Shown here: one piece after another, positions 14,701 to 20,905 of the stretch
Position numbering within the stretch: position 1 is the stretch's first letter
How the letters are laid out: each line of letters opens with the position of its first letter
NCBI GenBank assembly: GCA_014384665.1
Contig: JACNFI010000200.1
Location: 1-20,905 of the forward strand
Direction: 5' to 3'
From: Candidatus Cloacimonadota bacterium
GTDB lineage: Bacteria > Cloacimonadota > Cloacimonadia > JGIOTU-2
DNA length: 20,905 nucleotides
Notes under the pieces: generated by a model
Database searches by the model: none
What the model was told of the DNA's origin: nothing
What the model saw: the letters and a program-made list of their open reading frames with translations, nothing else
Position numbers and translations under genes: made by a program

Positions 14701-15989
14701 ATTAGAGAATCAAAAATTTCAGTGAGTTTATAAGTTAATCTTCTTCGTGAATATTTCTCAATTTCATTTTTATTAACTTCAGGTTTAATCCCTTTTTCCC
14801 AATTCTCATATTGCTTTTCTATTTCTTTCTTTATACCATCAATTTCGTTAAATTCAAACATTTTACCTGTTTTGGTCTTTTCTAAAATATCAGCAGCATC
14901 CCCATATTTTGGACCAATTCCCAAAATAAAATTTTCTGTGGCTATATATTCAAATAGTTTACCAGGAATATGTCCTTCATAATTCTCTACATTTTCAAGA
15001 AATAAAAGTAATATATTAGCTTGATACATATAATTAATTGAACTTTGATGTGAAACATATCCAATGAATTTTATATTATCAAATTCTACTAATTCCCTTT
15101 CTAACATTTGTTTTATAGACTTCTCTACTTCTCCAATTAAAAGCAATTGAATTTTGTTTCTATCCAACCTATTTTTATTTAACAATTTTCGTATAATTTT
15201 AAAGAATTCTCCATAATATCTAGATATATTTATACTTCCAACATGAATAATATTAAAACTATTAATTTTATTTCTTTTACATTGCATTTCACTTTCATCA
15301 TAACCATTACTTATTATATCAAACTTAACATTTTCTTTTATATTTATTAATTCAGGAAATTGAGTACTTACACAAGTTGCTTTATTACAAAAAGTTATAA
15401 CCTTATTTTCCAATTTATTATCAATCCATTGTGATATTTTGTTCCTCTTCTTGTTATAATAATGAATTCTGGTCCAGGGGTCACGAAAATCAGCCACCCA
15501 TTTTATCTTACTCCATTTTGCCAATTTTTTAGCAATCAAATGCACAGTTGGTGGAGGTGAAGATGAAAAGATAATATCGGGCTTTTGACTTTTGATAATG
15601 TTTTTGCCTTTCCTTACTGCATAGGGTATCCATCCGATCTTAGCATCAGGGATAAATAGGTTAATCCGCATCCAATTAGCCAATCTCTTTTTCCAATTCA
15701 GGTTTTTCTCAGCCAAAACAGCCACGGGGATTTTCTTATCTGGTTTCATTCCAGTAAATTTCTTATAAAGCAAGTTTGGCTCAATTGACTTTGTTTTGTA
15801 AACCTTGCAATTTTCGGGAATATCGTCTTTCAGTGTTTCATCAATGGCGGGATATTCTCCGTTTTTCACAGTAAGAATTATTGGTTGCCAACCGAATTCA
15901 GGTAGATATTTGGAGAATTTTAAAACTCTTTGAACTCCCGGTCCACCAGCAGGGGGCCAATAGTAAGTTATTATTAGAACTTTTTTCAT
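14697..15989 (-). CDS. Family 4 glycosyltransferase
   Basis: A GT-B retaining glycosyltransferase of about 430 residues. The N-terminal glycine-rich donor loop reads YYWPPAGGPGVQR at 9-21 from the ATG, IIFSSSPPPTVHL and WVADFRDPW follow at about 139-172, and the C-terminal half has LLIGEVEKS, FIGYV and the acidic motif GKLFEYIATENFILGIG. A TTG at 16001 would add four residues but the ATG at 15989, six bases after the toxin stop, is the likelier start. It is the first gene of a run of overlapping genes (epimerase, asparagine-synthetase-like, GT-B). The first 59 bases occur again at 16658-16716 as a remnant upstream of the toxin-antitoxin pair. Confidence 0.88.
   Translation of the reverse strand: MKKVLIITYYWPPAGGPGVQRVLKFSKYLPEFGWQPIILTVKNGEYPAIDETLKDDIPENCKVYKTKSIEPNLLYKKFTGMKPDKKIPVAVLAEKNLNWKKRLANWMRINLFIPDAKIGWIPYAVRKGKNIIKSQKPDIIFSSSPPPTVHLIAKKLAKWSKIKWVADFRDPWTRIHYYNKKRNKISQWIDNKLENKVITFCNKATCVSTQFPELINIKENVKFDIISNGYDESEMQCKRNKINSFNIIHVGSINISRYYGEFFKIIRKLLNKNRLDRNKIQLLLIGEVEKSIKQMLERELVEFDNIKFIGYVSHQSSINYMYQANILLLFLENVENYEGHIPGKLFEYIATENFILGIGPKYGDAADILEKTKTGKMFEFNEIDGIKKEIEKQYENWEKGIKPEVNKNEIEKYSRRRLTYKLTEIFDSLI
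15931..15989 (-). repeat. 59-base direct repeat, copy 1 (start of the GT4 gene)
   Basis: Identical to 16658-16716 except for one position (15939 C versus 16666 A on the plus strand). The difference is synonymous (Pro). The match begins exactly at the ATG of the GT4 gene. Confidence 0.95.
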
Positions 15990-15994
15990 AAATA

Positions 15995-16381
15995 TTACCA
16001 ATTTTCAATTTTTATGTTTTCAACATTTTCAAAATGACTGTCCTGTGTTGCTAATAGTAGGTTGTTTTCAATTGCAATTGAAGCAATCCAAATATCGTTT
16101 TCTGGGATTGGTTTCCCTCTCTTTTTTAATTTACTTTTAACCTTTCCATAAATTTTTGCGGTATAATCATCAACATCTAAAACTATACAGTATTTTTTAA
16201 ATTCATCTATCTTTTTCAAATTTTGAAGCCTATTTTTTGATTCTTCTGCACCGAAATAAAGTTTACCAAAAACAATCGTAGGGACAAAAATTCGTAATTT
16301 TTCCAACCTATTTTTGTATTCAATATTTCCATTAAAAAAGGAAATTAATATATTTGTATCTAAAAGTATTTTACCATTCAT
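15995..16381 (-). CDS. PIN-domain (VapC-type) toxin with altered active site
   Basis: A 128-residue PIN-domain protein of the VapC type, normally a Mg-dependent endoribonuclease that cleaves RNA until bound by its antitoxin. LLDTNILI carries Asp8, PENDIWIAS carries Asp96 and ATQDSHF carries Asp114. The second conserved acid, normally the Glu of a GEL(Y/L)(F/Y)GA motif, is Lys40 here (FGKLYFGAEES; codon AAA where GAA is expected). The protein may therefore be inactive or use Glu46/Glu47 instead. The ATG at 16381 overlaps the antitoxin gene by 11 bases, with AAAGGG ten bases upstream. The gene ends five bases before the GT4 ATG. Confidence 0.85.
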   Translation of the reverse strand: MNGKILLDTNILISFFNGNIEYKNRLEKLRIFVPTIVFGKLYFGAEESKNRLQNLKKIDEFKKYCIVLDVDDYTAKIYGKVKSKLKKRGKPIPENDIWIASIAIENNLLLATQDSHFENVENIKIENW

Positions 16382-16601
16382 TATAATCTACCCTTTCACA
16401 TTCTTCAGCAATTAACTGCGTCATTTTAGCCGCATCTTCATCGCTTAAAAACCCACAAAATTTTTCCAATCCTTTCTTTTGCACAGCAAAATCTTTATAA
16501 AAAATTTCCACAATTCGATAAATTTCTTGCAATTTTTCTTCATCAAGAAATTTGATTTTTTCATTAATACTTTTTTGGTAGTCTATTGCTTTAGATAACA
16601 T
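16371..16601 (-). CDS. Antitoxin partner of the PIN toxin
   Basis: A 76-residue acidic, helical protein directly upstream of and overlapping the PIN-domain gene, the standard order of a type II toxin-antitoxin operon. The N-terminal part (KAIDYQKSINEKIKFLDEEKLQEIYRIVEIFYKDF) is predicted helical and the tail ends ECERVDYNEW, a C-terminal pattern common in small antitoxins paired with PIN toxins. No clear DNA-binding motif can be named. The ATG at 16601 has GGAGG four bases upstream. Function is assigned from position and size as much as from sequence. Confidence 0.75.
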   Translation of the reverse strand: MLSKAIDYQKSINEKIKFLDEEKLQEIYRIVEIFYKDFAVQKKGLEKFCGFLSDEDAAKMTQLIAEECERVDYNEW

Positions 16602-16716
16602 AACGCCTCCATATTTTTTTACTCAACTCTATGTTTGCACATTTATGTTTAACACGCTGAACTCCAGGTCCACCAGCAGGGGGCCAATAGTAAGTTATTA
16701 TTAGAACTTTTTTCAT
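16591..16716 (-). pseudogene. Remnant of a GT4 gene start fused to the toxin-antitoxin leader
   Basis: An ATG at 16716 opens a 41-codon frame. Its first 22 codons encode the same N-terminus as the intact GT4 protein (YYWPPAGGPGVQRV), and then it runs into unrelated sequence (KHKCANIELSKKIW...) and stops inside the antitoxin gene. It matches 58 of 59 bases of the intact gene up to GTTCA. The next codons, CAG CGT against CAA AGA, differ but still encode Gln-Arg. No ribosome-binding site precedes it. It is probably the broken end of a second GT4 gene. Confidence 0.8.
16658..16716 (-). repeat. 59-base direct repeat, copy 2
   Basis: Second copy of the GT4 gene start (see 15931-15989). Together the two copies bracket the antitoxin-toxin pair as direct repeats 727 bases apart. 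Confidence 0.95.
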
Positions 16717-16942
16717 TGGTAGATTTCACCGCAGAGTCGCCCCGATTAAATAGCTCCCTGTTACGTAGGTATCCACTTTACGGGGTAAATTGCATTTAAC
16801 GGGACAGGCAAAGCACGCAAAGATTTATTTTAGAATTATAATTTTGTCTCGGCTGAATAGGGTTGAAAAAACGAAACATCTGAAAATTATTAACCTGTTT
16901 TTGCCATTTCTTATCCTAAAATTACCTCCACGCTTCCTCTCC
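16717..16942. other. Non-coding stretch with degraded repeat words
   Basis: This region between the small membrane protein gene and the GT4 remnant contains TTCACCGCAGAGTCGC (about 16723-16740), which resembles one arm of the palindrome at 5188-5262. It also holds CCCCG...CGGGG words (16740-16744, 16781-16785) and AGGCAAAGCACGCAAAG (about 16805-16822). No gene, tRNA or convincing terminator was found. Together with the remnant it makes a gap of about 360 bases ahead of the antitoxin. Confidence 0.45.
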
Positions 16943-16970
16943 AAATTTCAAATTTCCAGTTTCAAGTTTC
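16943..16970. repeat. Heptamer tandem repeat GAAAYTK, four units
   Basis: On the coding strand the units are GAAACTT, GAAACTG, GAAATTT, GAAATTT. The first contains the TGA stop (with the next unit) of the small membrane protein gene, whose last residues NET are read from it. Confidence 0.8.
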
Positions 16971-17429
16971 GTTTTTAATTACTGTCTTCATAAAGTCATC
17001 CAATTGCAAATTCGGGGAGTGTTCTGCTATCCGATTGAGTGCAGTGATTATCTCACGGATTCCACGAGGAATAAAAATTAGTTTGTCTTTTCCATTTTTG
17101 TTGTATGTCAACACAATCATTTTAAGTCTTTTACTTCCGAATTCCAATTTATTTACATCATTCCAATTTATCTTTATAGCCCCTTTTAATAGAAACTTAA
17201 ATTCAAGATAATCATTGTAAAAGTGAATTGAATTCGGAGTTAATAAATTTCTCCGAAGAACATTTATAACTAAAAGGAGAATTACAAATGGTGTGGCTTT
17301 TTGAAACCATTTTTGTGCTTGCCCAAATTCAAAAATGATGAAATGAATTGCCCATATTAGTGCCAAAAATGCGAAGATTATAGTTGCAAATCTGATGAAT
17401 TGAGGGAATCGGAAAATATTCTTATTCAT
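16962..17429 (-). CDS. Small membrane protein with PH-like C-terminal domain
   Basis: A 155-residue protein of unknown function. Two hydrophobic segments (about 12-33 and 45-58) are followed by a soluble beta-rich tail: NSIHFYNDYLEFKFLLKGAIKINWNDVNKLEFGSKRLKMIVLTY, the alternating pattern of bacterial PH-like domains (bPH families) that are commonly attached to paired helices. The tail then has FIPRGIREIITALNRI. The ATG overlaps the ManC stop by eight bases, so it is probably co-translated, but nothing shows a role in sugar metabolism. The stop codon lies in a heptamer repeat. Confidence 0.6.
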   Translation of the reverse strand: MNKNIFRFPQFIRFATIIFAFLALIWAIHFIIFEFGQAQKWFQKATPFVILLLVINVLRRNLLTPNSIHFYNDYLEFKFLLKGAIKINWNDVNKLEFGSKRLKMIVLTYNKNGKDKLIFIPRGIREIITALNRIAEHSPNLQLDDFMKTVIKNET

Positions 17430-18489
17430 CTTGTTTTTTGAGGGTTAGTATCTCTACAATCTTTTTCACATCCTGGGATTTTTCCTTTTTGCAAATCAAA
17501 AGTGCTTCTTTTGTGTCTACAATGATTAAGTTTTCAACTCCAGCAAGAGCGATGGTTTTTTTCTTATTCTCTGATAAAATATAATTGTTTTTTGAATTAT
17601 GGTTGATAATATTTCCAGTAAAACAGTTTCCATTTTCGTCTTTTGGCATCAAATCATAAACTGCTTGCCAGCTGCCAATGTCGTTCCAATCAATATCTAT
17701 GGGAATAACTGTGGCATTTTCCGCCTTTTCCATAATTCCAATATCAATTGGAATGCTTTCTAGATTTTGATAAATTTCTTTAATTTTTGAACATCTCTTG
17801 TTTTTCAGGAGTTCCTTAATTTTGGTCAGATTGAGGAACAGAGCGGGCATATATTTCTGGATTGCATCTAAAATAGCATCAATTCGCCAAAGGAACATAC
17901 CACTATTCCAGAAAAAATATCCTGAACTTACAAATGCTTTTGCAGTTTCCAAATCTGGTTTTTCTTTGAATCTTTTTACAGTATAAATAGGGAATTTCCC
18001 ATCGGTGATTTTTTCTTCAGATTCAATATATCCATATCCTGTTGCCGGGAAAGTAGGTTTAATTCCGAAAGTAATTAAATTTTTACTTTCTTTGGCAAAT
18101 CGTGAAGCGAATGAAACAATTTCTAAAAATTTTTCTGGCTTTCCAATATAATGGTCAGCAGGGAGCACAAGCATTGTTTCATCAGCAGTATATTTATCAG
18201 ACAGCAAAATCGCTCCAAGTCCAATACAAGCCGCAGTGTTTCTGCCCACTGGTTCTGCAATAATATTTTCTGCAGGCAATTGTGGTAAGTGCTCTTTTAC
18301 TAATTCCTTCTGCTCATAATTCGTAACCACATAAATGTTTTTATAATCAGTTTGTGATGAAATTCTATCCACAGTTTGCTGAATCATTGAGCGATTGCCG
18401 AGAATATTCAAGAATTGTTTCGGCTTATTTTTTGTGCTCAAAGGCCAAAATCGTGTTCCAATACCGCCAGCCATTATTAATGCAATCAT
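17422..18489 (-). CDS. manC: Mannose-1-phosphate guanylyltransferase
   Basis: This enzyme makes GDP-mannose from mannose-1-phosphate and GTP in the cytoplasm, the donor for mannose and for GDP-deoxyhexoses or GDP-mannuronate. The pyrophosphorylase signature GGIGTRFWPLSTKNKPKQF is at 8-26, EPVGRNTA at 79-86, LPADH at 109-113, FKEKPD at 174-179, WNSGMFLW at 194-201 and DWNDIGSW at 267-274. The 355 residues correspond to the single-domain form; the phosphomannose isomerase domain of longer ManC/AlgA proteins is absent. The ATG at 18489 has GGAG six bases upstream. It lies 0.8 kb upstream of the polysaccharide operon and is likely to serve it, but could also be housekeeping. Confidence 0.92.
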   Translation of the reverse strand: MIALIMAGGIGTRFWPLSTKNKPKQFLNILGNRSMIQQTVDRISSQTDYKNIYVVTNYEQKELVKEHLPQLPAENIIAEPVGRNTAACIGLGAILLSDKYTADETMLVLPADHYIGKPEKFLEIVSFASRFAKESKNLITFGIKPTFPATGYGYIESEEKITDGKFPIYTVKRFKEKPDLETAKAFVSSGYFFWNSGMFLWRIDAILDAIQKYMPALFLNLTKIKELLKNKRCSKIKEIYQNLESIPIDIGIMEKAENATVIPIDIDWNDIGSWQAVYDLMPKDENGNCFTGNIINHNSKNNYILSENKKKTIALAGVENLIIVDTKEALLICKKEKSQDVKKIVEILTLKKQDE

Positions 18490-18512
18490 TGTTTACTCCA
18501 AGATATTATTTT

Positions 18513-18545
18513 GCCACAAAATCACACGAAAAACCACGAAAAATA
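18513..18545. repeat. Degenerate CACGAAAAA word ahead of manC
   Basis: GCCACAAAATCACACGAAAAACCACGAAAAAT contains the CACGAAAAA phrase twice. It starts with the same GCCACA word as the palindrome at 5188-5262 and looks like a dispersed repeat remnant. It lies in the manC 5' region. Confidence 0.4.
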
Positions 18546-18570
18546 TTAGAAACAACATTATATTTCATTT

Positions 18571-18597
18571 AGATATTTGGAGATAATTTTGGAAATA
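18571..18597. repeat. TTTGGAGATAA-type repeat, upstream copy
   Basis: AGATATTTGGAGATAATTTTGGAAATA lies in the manC leader and shares the words TTTGGAGATAAT and TTTGGAAATA with 18730-18772. Confidence 0.6.
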
Positions 18598-18630
18598 CCC
18601 ACGGTAGATATTTTTTATTGTGAGTATATC

Positions 18631-18674
18631 AAACTTCGGCAAAACTTTGGCAAAACTTCGGCAAAACTTCGGCA
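18631..18674. repeat. Eleven-base tandem repeat, four units
   Basis: AAACTTCGGCA, AAACTTTGGCA, AAACTTCGGCA, AAACTTCGGCA, contiguous between the AlbA_2 gene and manC. One position varies in one unit. No function is evident. Confidence 0.95.
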
Positions 18675-18703
18675 TTCATTTCCGCCTTAAGCGATAATAT
18701 CTC

Positions 18704-20140
18704 TTATTCAATAGGTTTACTTGGTATATCTTTGGAGATTTGGAGATAATTTGGAAATAATTTTGGAGATAAGATATAAAAAGTTCCTTTTGTTGTGCCC
18801 ACCTTTTCCAGAATACCCTTCTTTACAAGATTATTAAGACATAATCGGACCGTTTCTCCAGAAATACTGGGAAATAGTTTTCTATAATCTCTGTTTGTTA
18901 TCTTCCTATGCAATAAGACATATTCCAATATTTTTTTCTGTCTTTCAGTTAAACTTAAATTTTTCATAATTTCTTCTGGTAATTTAGCTTTCCTAAATGT
19001 TACGAAGAATGCATTAGAAGAGTTATCAAACTCTGGAATTGGCAATCTGAATTTGTTACAGGCATCTATCATCTTTTTAATACCAGTACCAAATTTCTCA
19101 ATTTCACCTGCAAGAAAGAACAGATTTGCAATCGTGGGATTCCGCAATACTGAACGGTGTGGTTTTAATAGATCGGAAACGGTTATCTTTTTAGGCAACT
19201 TGCTTGCGCTCCAGATTTCAATACGGTCATCAAAGATAGCAATATCTGTTTCAGATAAATCTCTATAATCTCTATGAATAAGTGCATTTATAACAGCTTC
19301 TCGTAAGGCAATTATAGGATATTCCCACTTCTCTTTTCTTTCCCAGGAATCTCCTGTTAATTCTGTTTGGAGTCTGATATGATTTTTTATGAAATTTTCA
19401 ATTACATTAACCTGCTCAAAAAGAGTGCCTTTAAAAACTTTTAAATCAACAATCTGGGCGGATTTGGTTAATCCTTTAAATCGTGCGCACTTGCTAACTG
19501 CAATATCTACAAGTTTTTGCGGAAACTCTCCAAATGCTAGAATACCTGCTTTTATAATCTCGCCATTATTAAGCAAATCAAGCTTTTCAAGGATAATTGG
19601 AATATCCTCGTTCTCATCAAGACTCAAGTTTCTTTTTAAATTTACTTTGTGGAGAAATTCTCTAACCTTCTCCTCTGAAATTAGACTCCAATCCTTTCCA
19701 ACCTTTCCTCGCTCCCAGCGGTATCTCTCATTGTCCCGTTCATAAATATGTTTCTCAATTTCATAAGTAGAAAGAAAAGAATTTGATGTTCCTACCCTTT
19801 TGTATGCTTTCCCTTTATAAAAATACGGTTTTTCAAAGTTATTTTCTAAATTAATCATCAAACAATGTTTTCCTTCTATTTTTACTTTAACAATAAGAGG
19901 ATAAATTTTAGGAGAAATAAGATTCAGGATTTGGGTAGCAACTTTTTCAATGGTGGAATTTGATATATCTTGTCCTACAATATTGCCATCTGACTCAACA
20001 CCAAAGATTAGTGTTCCACCTTTATGATTGGCAAATGCACAAATATCCTCAAGAGCGTTTTTCAATTCAGCAGTAGATTTTTTGAATTCCACAACTTCAG
20101 ATTCTCCTGCTCTTATCTCTTCTATAATCTCATTATTCAT
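18704..20140 (-). CDS. AlbA_2 / HATPase_c_4 / winged-helix regulator-like protein
   Basis: A 478-residue cytoplasmic protein of the large group annotated as RecG-like or Schlafen-AlbA_2 putative transcriptional regulators. The AlbA_2 domain has ESEVVEFKKS (13-22) and AFANHKGGTLIFGV (35-48). A GHKL-like ATPase region has EAVINALIHRDY (281-292), DRIEIWS (305-311) and KFGTGIKKM (349-357). A C-terminal winged helix covers about 396-456 (LTERQKKILEYVLL...SGETVRLCLNNLVKKGILEK). The ATG has AAGGA ten bases upstream, supplied by an eight-base repeat. The last 20 or so residues are repeat-derived. Targets are unknown; position alone does not link it to the glycan genes. Homologues occur as defence or stress genes and as solitary regulators. 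Confidence 0.85.
   Translation of the reverse strand: MNNEIIEEIRAGESEVVEFKKSTAELKNALEDICAFANHKGGTLIFGVESDGNIVGQDISNSTIEKVATQILNLISPKIYPLIVKVKIEGKHCLMINLENNFEKPYFYKGKAYKRVGTSNSFLSTYEIEKHIYERDNERYRWERGKVGKDWSLISEEKVREFLHKVNLKRNLSLDENEDIPIILEKLDLLNNGEIIKAGILAFGEFPQKLVDIAVSKCARFKGLTKSAQIVDLKVFKGTLFEQVNVIENFIKNHIRLQTELTGDSWERKEKWEYPIIALREAVINALIHRDYRDLSETDIAIFDDRIEIWSASKLPKKITVSDLLKPHRSVLRNPTIANLFFLAGEIEKFGTGIKKMIDACNKFRLPIPEFDNSSNAFFVTFRKAKLPEEIMKNLSLTERQKKILEYVLLHRKITNRDYRKLFPSISGETVRLCLNNLVKKGILEKVGTTKGTFYILSPKLFPNYLQISKDIPSKPIE
18730..18772. repeat. TTTGGAGATAA-type repeat encoding the AlbA_2 protein tail
   Basis: Units TTTGGAGA, TTTGGAGATAA, TTTGGAAATAA, TTTTGGAGATAA follow each other in the last codons of the AlbA_2 gene and encode the tail LFPNYLQISKDIPS, beyond the conserved winged-helix domain. 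Confidence 0.7.
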
Positions 20141-20146
20141 ATTTTA

Positions 20147-20186
20147 CTATATCCTTATTTCCTTATTCCCCAATATCCTTATCTCC
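20147..20186. repeat. Eight-base tandem repeat, five units, between lolA and the AlbA_2 gene
   Basis: On the coding strand: GGAGATAA, GGATATTG, GGGAATAA, GGAAATAA, GGATATAG. It encodes the last residues GDKDIGE of LolA and its TAA stop, and provides the AAGGA ribosome-binding site of the next gene. Confidence 0.8.
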
Positions 20187-20813
20187 TTTGAGAATTCTCT
20201 GGTCAAGCACATTTATGCTATCTGGAATTTCAAAAGAAAAAAGCGAGTCAGAAACCGCCTGATTTATAATATGATTTGAAAATTTAAATCCAACTACATT
20301 ATCATATTTATCTTTATATTCAAAGAATGTTATCAATGAATCAGATTTTGAAAATTGTATTACGATTTCTGAGAAATCATCCATTTTTTTGTTTGTAGAA
20401 AATTTGAAAATGTAACTTTCTTTGCTGACAAAAGTTGAGTCAAGATTGCAGTAACTCAGATATTCTTTGCTCAAAAGTTCTGGTGATAACAAGGATTGCC
20501 AATAGTTTGCGTTCTGAATAATCGCTTGTTTTTCTTCTGGGAAATAGAATATCAACTCATTCTCATTTCCAACCATCAGTTGGTTATTTGGATTAGAATA
20601 TTCAAGGCGAATGTTGCTTTTTTTTGTAACTAATTTTCCGTAAGAAATTTTTTCGATTTCCATCTCTGGCCAATAATTTCGTTGTTCGAAATCTGCTTGA
20701 AAAGTTTTTATTTTTTCATTTCTTTCTAAAAAGGAATCAAGGAGTGAATCAGCGGAGAGAAAGCTAACCCATAAGGTTGTTATTATAAATATAATAGGTA
20801 TTCTAATTTTCAT
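20163..20813 (-). CDS. lolA: Outer-membrane lipoprotein carrier protein
   Basis: A periplasmic chaperone that takes lipoproteins released by LolCDE to the outer membrane; its presence argues for a double-membrane cell. The chosen ATG (20813) begins a clean signal peptide, MKIRIPIIFIITTLWVSFLSADS, with cleavage expected near Ala21. An in-frame upstream extension to 20861 would put 16 residues ahead of it and cross a palindrome, so it is rejected. The mature part has the family pattern: LERNEKIKTFQADFEQRNY, YGKLVTKKSNIRLEYSNPNNQLMVGNENELIFYFPEEKQAI, a middle segment, and the end FSNHIINQAVSDSLFSFEIPDSINVLD. About 216 residues, slightly longer than usual. The last seven residues are repeat-derived. 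Confidence 0.85.
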   Translation of the reverse strand: MKIRIPIIFIITTLWVSFLSADSLLDSFLERNEKIKTFQADFEQRNYWPEMEIEKISYGKLVTKKSNIRLEYSNPNNQLMVGNENELIFYFPEEKQAIIQNANYWQSLLSPELLSKEYLSYCNLDSTFVSKESYIFKFSTNKKMDDFSEIVIQFSKSDSLITFFEYKDKYDNVVGFKFSNHIINQAVSDSLFSFEIPDSINVLDQRILKGDKDIGE

Positions 20814-20853
20814 ATGTAAATACTTTCTAACCACAAAGCATTGAAACGATTCT

Positions 20854-20901
20854 AACACCATTTGTAATGGTGTTTTAATAAACAGGATTACAAATCCTGT
20901 T
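20854..20901. repeat. Pair of related 21-base palindromes upstream of lolA
   Basis: 20854-20874 has a nine-base stem AACACCATT/AATGGTGTT with loop TGT. 20881-20901 has AACAGGATT/AATCCTGTT with loop ACA. Six bases separate them. When one is reversed, they differ only where CC/GG is swapped for GG/CC, so pairing is preserved. They may be dispersed repeats or a transcript structure; the window ends four bases later. Confidence 0.8.
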
Positions 20902-20905
20902 AGGA

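Noticed and set aside
16717..16961. Possible tRNA or small RNA gene in the gap
   Set aside because: I could not fold a cloverleaf or find a T-loop GTTCRANYC motif; only repeat words are visible.
18631..18674. Iteron-type replication origin
   Set aside because: Four 11-base units alone, with no DnaA-box cluster, Rep gene or partition genes nearby, do not support an origin.
20814..20861. Extended N-terminus of LolA
   Set aside because: It would place 16 residues before a normal signal peptide and would translate a palindrome; the ATG at 20813 fits better.

Overview
The window is AT-rich with mostly short intergenic spaces, and every gene I can support lies on the minus strand, so the reading order is from high to low coordinates. 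A LolA-type lipoprotein carrier at the right end implies an outer membrane. The gene content (GDP-mannose synthesis, glycosyltransferases, a Wzx-like flippase, a YfhO-type membrane protein, a VapBC-like toxin-antitoxin pair, S23-type four-helix-bundle proteins) and the abundance of short repeat words fit an uncultivated Gram-negative lineage, perhaps of the FCB superphylum or a neighbouring candidate phylum. That placement is inference and weak.

Layout in transcription order. (1) 20905-16962: two 21-base palindromes, lolA, an AlbA_2/HATPase/winged-helix protein, manC-type mannose-1-phosphate guanylyltransferase, and a small membrane protein with a PH-like tail. (2) 16961-15995: an intergenic stretch with a 41-codon remnant of a family 4 glycosyltransferase start, running into an antitoxin/PIN-toxin pair. 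(3) 15989-6021: a tight surface-polysaccharide operon: GT4, D-glucuronyl C5-epimerase-like protein, asparagine-synthetase-like protein, GT-B transferase, CsaB-type pyruvyltransferase, a fused SGNH hydrolase/radical SAM protein, and a Wzx-like flippase. (4) 5844-1381: a YfhO-family membrane protein, two copies of an S23-like four-helix-bundle gene, and a GT2 transferase. (5) A 360-base palindrome-bearing gap, then an IspA-type prenyl diphosphate synthase.

How the genes may work together: ManC supplies GDP-mannose. The two GT-B transferases (GT4 included) and the GT2 transferase build a repeat unit. The C5-epimerase homologue suggests a hexuronic acid in the polymer, and the asparagine-synthetase-like protein may amidate or otherwise adenylate a carboxylate. 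The CsaB homologue may add a pyruvyl ketal, and the SGNH/radical SAM fusion probably modifies a sugar or an acyl group. Wzx flips the product. No polymerase or initiating transferase is in view. IspA could feed the polyprenyl carrier.

The most unusual property is the repeat landscape. At least six different short tandem words with units of 7, 8 or 11 bases lie between genes or inside them, and they often supply the last codons and stop of one gene or the start and ribosome-binding site of the next. The YfhO gene alone carries four repeat-derived segments in frame. The two four-helix-bundle genes are bordered on every side by the same heptamer repeat, which suggests a cassette-like mobile unit.
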